DNA of 64,000 nucleotides from Candidatus Lucifugimonas marina (GTDB lineage: Bacteria; Chloroflexota; Dehalococcoidia; Lucifugimonadales; Lucifugimonadaceae): assembly GCA_029593915.1 (NCBI GenBank), contig CP046147.1:2589001-2653000 (forward strand), given 5' to 3'. Made by a program: the position numbers and the translations under genes. How positions within the stretch are numbered: position 1 is the first letter of the stretch; every line of letters begins with the position of its first letter. Of this stretch, positions 60,985 through 64,000 are shown in pieces. Under the pieces are notes generated by a model that was given only the letters and a program-made list of their open reading frames with translations, was not told the origin of the DNA and did not search any database.

Positions 60985-62013
60985 TTACGGGAGCATGTCG
61001 ATCAAAGGTTGAACGTGTTTTTTATCGCCTTTGAATTCGATACCGAGGTCGTGAATGATCTCCACTATTTTGTCGTTGAACGGAGTAGGCACGCCTTTCT
61101 CACGTCCCATGTCAGATACGTAGCCATTCAAGAAATCGATTTCGGTGCGTCGACCTTTTCGTACGTCTTGACCGAACGAAGGAACGCCCCCGGGACCCGC
61201 CTTGCGGGCAGTCTCAAGCAGGGCAGCTTCTACCTCTTCGACATTCCGTCCTTCAGCAGCATCGATAACCATTTCGGGAGAAAGCCCAAGCACGGAGTGA
61301 AGTTCCTTACCGTGAGCTTTGGCGACTCGTGCGACTTCGGCACCCAGCTGAATGCCGATTCGTCGGGTGTCGGCTTCGGTGCGAACTTTGGCTGTGCCGT
61401 ATCCGCTAACACCAGACAGAGCATTGTTCATGCAGTTGACCATAAGTTTCGACCAGCGCTCGCCCCAGAGATCATCTGAAAATTCTGTGGCTTCAACTGC
61501 GTTCATCACTTCTACAAGCTCACGAGCACGAGCGGTGTCTGAACCATCGTGCTCAGCGATCTTGAATCCTGGCGAGTTCACATCAGTTCGCACACCACGG
61601 CCAGGCTCGTAGCAGGCAGCGCTAATCGTGATGATGCAGGCAAGTGAGCGCTCGACACCGGCGATGTCGGCCATACGCTGGTCGTTTATGCCGTTCTGGA
61701 AATCGACGAATACGCCGTGATCGGGATCGACGTAGCGCAGCATCATCGTGGTCGCCCACTCGGTGTCGTACGACTTCACGGCGATGAACGCAGCATCGAA
61801 CGGCTCGGTCTCAAGCTGCAATTTGTGAAGGTGAATGGCTTTGGGATGGGTGAGAACTTCGGTATCTCGGTGTTCAACGATTAGACCATCGGCTTTAATC
61901 TTATCGACGTTCTCAGGCCACTGGTCGATCAACGTTATGTCGTGACCTGCATTCGACAGCAGTCCACCAACAACGGTCCCGATCCCACCAGCACCCATAA
62001 TCCCAATTCGCAT
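60985..62013 (-). CDS. ketopantoate reductase-family protein, copy B
   Basis: This 342-residue paralogue is highly similar to copy A throughout. The ATG at 62013 gives MRIGIMGAGGIGTVVGGLL and equal length to copy A; a GTG at 62019 with GGGAG upstream is another start option. Distinct regions are the first 80 residues and some helices, while SYDTEWATTMMLRYVDPDHGVF is identical in style. Two copies side by side suggest either dosage or diverged substrates. The longer frame to 62049 is not used. Confidence 0.85.
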   Translation of the reverse strand: MRIGIMGAGGIGTVVGGLLSNAGHDITLIDQWPENVDKIKADGLIVEHRDTEVLTHPKAIHLHKLQLETEPFDAAFIAVKSYDTEWATTMMLRYVDPDHGVFVDFQNGINDQRMADIAGVERSLACIITISAACYEPGRGVRTDVNSPGFKIAEHDGSDTARARELVEVMNAVEATEFSDDLWGERWSKLMVNCMNNALSGVSGYGTAKVRTEADTRRIGIQLGAEVARVAKAHGKELHSVLGLSPEMVIDAAEGRNVEEVEAALLETARKAGPGGVPSFGQDVRKGRRTEIDFLNGYVSDMGREKGVPTPFNDKIVEIIHDLGIEFKGDKKHVQPLIDMLP

Positions 62014-62194
62014 TCGCACTTCACTCCCTGATGATTTTTTTGACGGCACTAAAAAAATTCGCTCTCAGTCGATCACTCTCGTGATCGATAAGGGCGAAGT
62101 GTATGCGCTCTAGGGCAGATACGTACACGCTGTCATGCTGAATTCATTTTCAAGGTCAATCAATCATCGTTCGTATCTCACACACACTCAACGT

Positions 62195-62214
62195 ATTAGC
62201 ACATATGTTCTAAT
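62195..62214. promoter_or_regulatory. third LexA-type operator
   Basis: ATTAGCACATATGTTCTAAT is within one base of the reverse complement of the recA operator, and shares CATATGTTCTAAT with the site at 50790. It lies 119 bases before the sulfatase start and 182 bases from the copy B start, between divergent genes. Which gene it serves is not clear. Confidence 0.65.
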
Positions 62215-62332
62215 TAATAAGTTATATGCCAGCCTTAAATCGGTCAATCCTCGGTGTCACACCCTAAATATTCATAAACCCACAGTTTGCTCGTTATACT
62301 CAAGCCCTCGTACACAACCCCTGGAGCAATTC

Positions 62333-63733
62333 GTGAGTTCTCGCCCAAATATCCTCTTCATCATGTCGGACGACCACGCCGCACACGCTATCTCGGCCTA
62401 CGGCAGTCAGATCAACAACACTCCAAATATCGACCGACTTGCCAACGAAGGCGTGCGTCTCGACAACACCTTTTGTACGAACGCTCTTTGCACTCCGAGT
62501 CGAGCCACAATTCTCACCGGCCAATTCAGCCACGTGAACGAAGTCAAAACCCTCGACGACAAAATCGACAGCTCACGACCGATCCAGTCGCAAAAGCTCA
62601 TGAAAGAAGCCGGGTACGACACCGCAATCATCGGAAAATGGCACCTGGGCAACGACGACGCAAGTAACCCTCAGGGTTTTGATTACTGGAACATCCTGCC
62701 GGGGCAAGGCGACTACTACGACCCGACATTCTTTGAGAACGGTGTCGAGAAAAAGCACGAGGGCTACGTAACCGACCTAATCACAGATTTCGCTGTCGAC
62801 TGGCTCGATTCTCGTGACAAAGACACCGAAGATCCATTCTTCTTGATGGTCCACCACAAGGCACCACACTCATCGTGGATCCCCGCCAAGCGACACGAAA
62901 ACCTCGGTGTCGAAGGCGAGTTCCCTGAGCCTGACAACCTTATGGACACCTACGAAACACGATCTGAAGCAGTCAAAATGACTTCCATCAGGATCGAAGA
63001 CACCCGCAAGCCAAATCTCAAATTCGATCCGCCTGAAGGAATCACCAAAGACGAAAAACGAAAATGGGCTTACCAGCGCTACATCACCGACTACACGCGA
63101 ACTATCGCTGCTGTCGATGAAAGCGTCGGCACGCTGCTCGATTACCTGGATGAAAACGGACTCGCAGAAAACACTCTCGTCGTTTACACATCCGACCAGG
63201 GAATGTTCCTTGGTGATCACGGCTGGCACGACAAGCGATTCATGTACGAAGAATCTCTGCGAATGCCGTTCCTAGCACGCCTACCAGGCGAAATCGAAGC
63301 AGGTTCAGTTTCGAATCACATGCTTCTGAACGTCGATTTCGCCCCAATGTTCCTGGATTTCGGCGGTGTAGAAATTCCTGAAGAAATGCAGGGCACGTCG
63401 GGTCGTAAAGTACTTAGCAACGATGTACCCGACGACTGGCAGACCAGCATGTACTACCGCTACTGGATGCACACTATCGGGCACAAAGTGATCCCGAACT
63501 ACGGTGTGCGAAATGAACGCTACAAGCTGATCTACTACTACGGCGTAACGCCTGAGGATACCGGCGACCCAAGCATCAAAATAGACCCCGAATGGGAACT
63601 ATACGATCTTGAAGAAGACCCGCGAGAGATGAACAACGTCTACGGTTCACCTGACTACGTAAAGGTTCAAGCAACCATGCTCGCCGAACTCGATCGTCTC
63701 CAAGCCGAAGCTAAAGACACTCCCCGGCACTGA
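62333..63733 (+). CDS. sulfatase (formylglycine type)
   Basis: This 466-residue arylsulfatase-type enzyme starts at the GTG 62333, with GGAG six bases before it and a normal SSRPNILFIMSDDHAAHAI N-terminus. The upstream ORF to 62135 would add 66 meaningless residues. Metal ligands Asp13-Asp14 and the CTPSR motif at 53-57 (Cys to formylglycine) are seen, as is the GKWHLGNDD stretch and DQGMFLGDHGWHDKR. No signal peptide is present, so it seems cytoplasmic. It is a probable choline-sulfatase or sulfated-sugar hydrolase relative. No sulfatase-maturing enzyme is nearby. Confidence 0.9.
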   Translation: MSSRPNILFIMSDDHAAHAISAYGSQINNTPNIDRLANEGVRLDNTFCTNALCTPSRATILTGQFSHVNEVKTLDDKIDSSRPIQSQKLMKEAGYDTAIIGKWHLGNDDASNPQGFDYWNILPGQGDYYDPTFFENGVEKKHEGYVTDLITDFAVDWLDSRDKDTEDPFFLMVHHKAPHSSWIPAKRHENLGVEGEFPEPDNLMDTYETRSEAVKMTSIRIEDTRKPNLKFDPPEGITKDEKRKWAYQRYITDYTRTIAAVDESVGTLLDYLDENGLAENTLVVYTSDQGMFLGDHGWHDKRFMYEESLRMPFLARLPGEIEAGSVSNHMLLNVDFAPMFLDFGGVEIPEEMQGTSGRKVLSNDVPDDWQTSMYYRYWMHTIGHKVIPNYGVRNERYKLIYYYGVTPEDTGDPSIKIDPEWELYDLEEDPREMNNVYGSPDYVKVQATMLAELDRLQAEAKDTPRH

Positions 63734-63749
63734 AAGCAAAGAGCAACAG

Positions 63750-63800
63750 AAAAGCCGCTGATGTACCGACCATTGAACATCGGAATACCGGCGGCTTTTT
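63750..63800 (+). terminator. terminator after the sulfatase gene
   Basis: AAAAGCCGC (63750-63758) pairs with GCGGCTTTT (63791-63799), with inner pairing of GATGT and ACATC, and a T-run at the end. The last 200 bases (63801-64000) hold no gene that I can support. Confidence 0.75.
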
Positions 63801-64000
63801 CGCGTCTACCGAATTAAAGAATCTAAACCAATCACTGGTGCAATCGCACCTACTGTGAAAAACTTCACAAGTTAATCACAATAATATGCGAATGTTTTCA
63901 CAAGTGCTTCATACGCGGTCGATATCCTCATGTACATGATCACTGCAGAGTAGATAAATCAACTAATTCAGCCGTACCGGAAAACAAAAAGCAGGAATTC

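Noticed and set aside
62135-62332. Upstream extension of the sulfatase reading frame
   Set aside because: The added residues have no family resemblance, whereas GTG 62333 has GGAG six bases upstream and gives the standard sulfatase start.
1-64000. tRNA genes, rRNA genes or CRISPR arrays
   Set aside because: I saw no T-loop-like GTTCRANNC context with a matching cloverleaf, no rRNA signature, and no regularly spaced identical repeats.

Overview
The window reads as a chromosome segment of a free-living bacterium, most likely a Chloroflexota of the Dehalococcoidia / SAR202 type. This is inferred from gene content, not from a marker phylogeny. The clues are an archaellin-type prepilin, lipoproteins with Pro/Thr-rich linkers after the lipobox, a short Gram-positive-like YidC next to a Jag protein, a LexA-type operator of the GAAC-N4-GTTC class upstream of recA, frequent GTG and TTG starts, and several catabolic oxidoreductases and a sulfatase. 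Base composition looks close to 50 % GC by eye. Coding density is high. I saw no rRNA, tRNA or CRISPR array.

Left third (1-33,600). A nitrogen-assimilation run comes first (end of glutamine synthetase, gltB, gltD, glutamine-dependent NAD synthetase). It is followed by a secreted HtrA-like protease, a LysR regulator, recA, a CNNM/CorC-type membrane protein and tilS. A minus-strand block then holds a nicotinate phosphoribosyltransferase, a glycosyltransferase, purH, purM, purF and a TlyA methyltransferase. After a UbiA prenyltransferase and a membrane Fe-S oxidoreductase comes a compact two-gene restriction-modification locus (25,975-27,581) with related repeat sequences on both sides. A thioredoxin-like protein and a sugar kinase lead to the conserved rpmH-rnpA-yidD-yidC-jag cluster. 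That cluster carries a beta-propeller lipoprotein between yidD and yidC, and yidC and jag overlap by about 107 bases.

Middle (33,600-46,500). Here lie a GreA-like factor with an extra N-terminal domain, TerC, a large FAD/Fe-S oxidase, and a nuclease-like gene split by an in-frame stop. They are followed by a transaldolase, a strongly structured intergenic region, an orphan archaellin-like gene, a SelA-like PLP enzyme, rlmN and a glycoside hydrolase.

Right third (46,500-64,000). pstB-phoU is followed by a MEMO1-like protein and an unrecognised two-gene operon. Two tandem operators stand in front of that operon and match the palindrome in front of recA, so it is a candidate new DNA-damage-inducible operon. 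Then come cinA, a cysteine-patterned lipoprotein, a TSUP transporter, a zinc alcohol dehydrogenase, an aldo-keto reductase, a tandem universal stress protein, a heme-binding protein, a Gfo/Idh/MocA oxidoreductase, two tandem ketopantoate-reductase paralogues and a sulfatase. A third copy of the recA-type operator lies between the last two.
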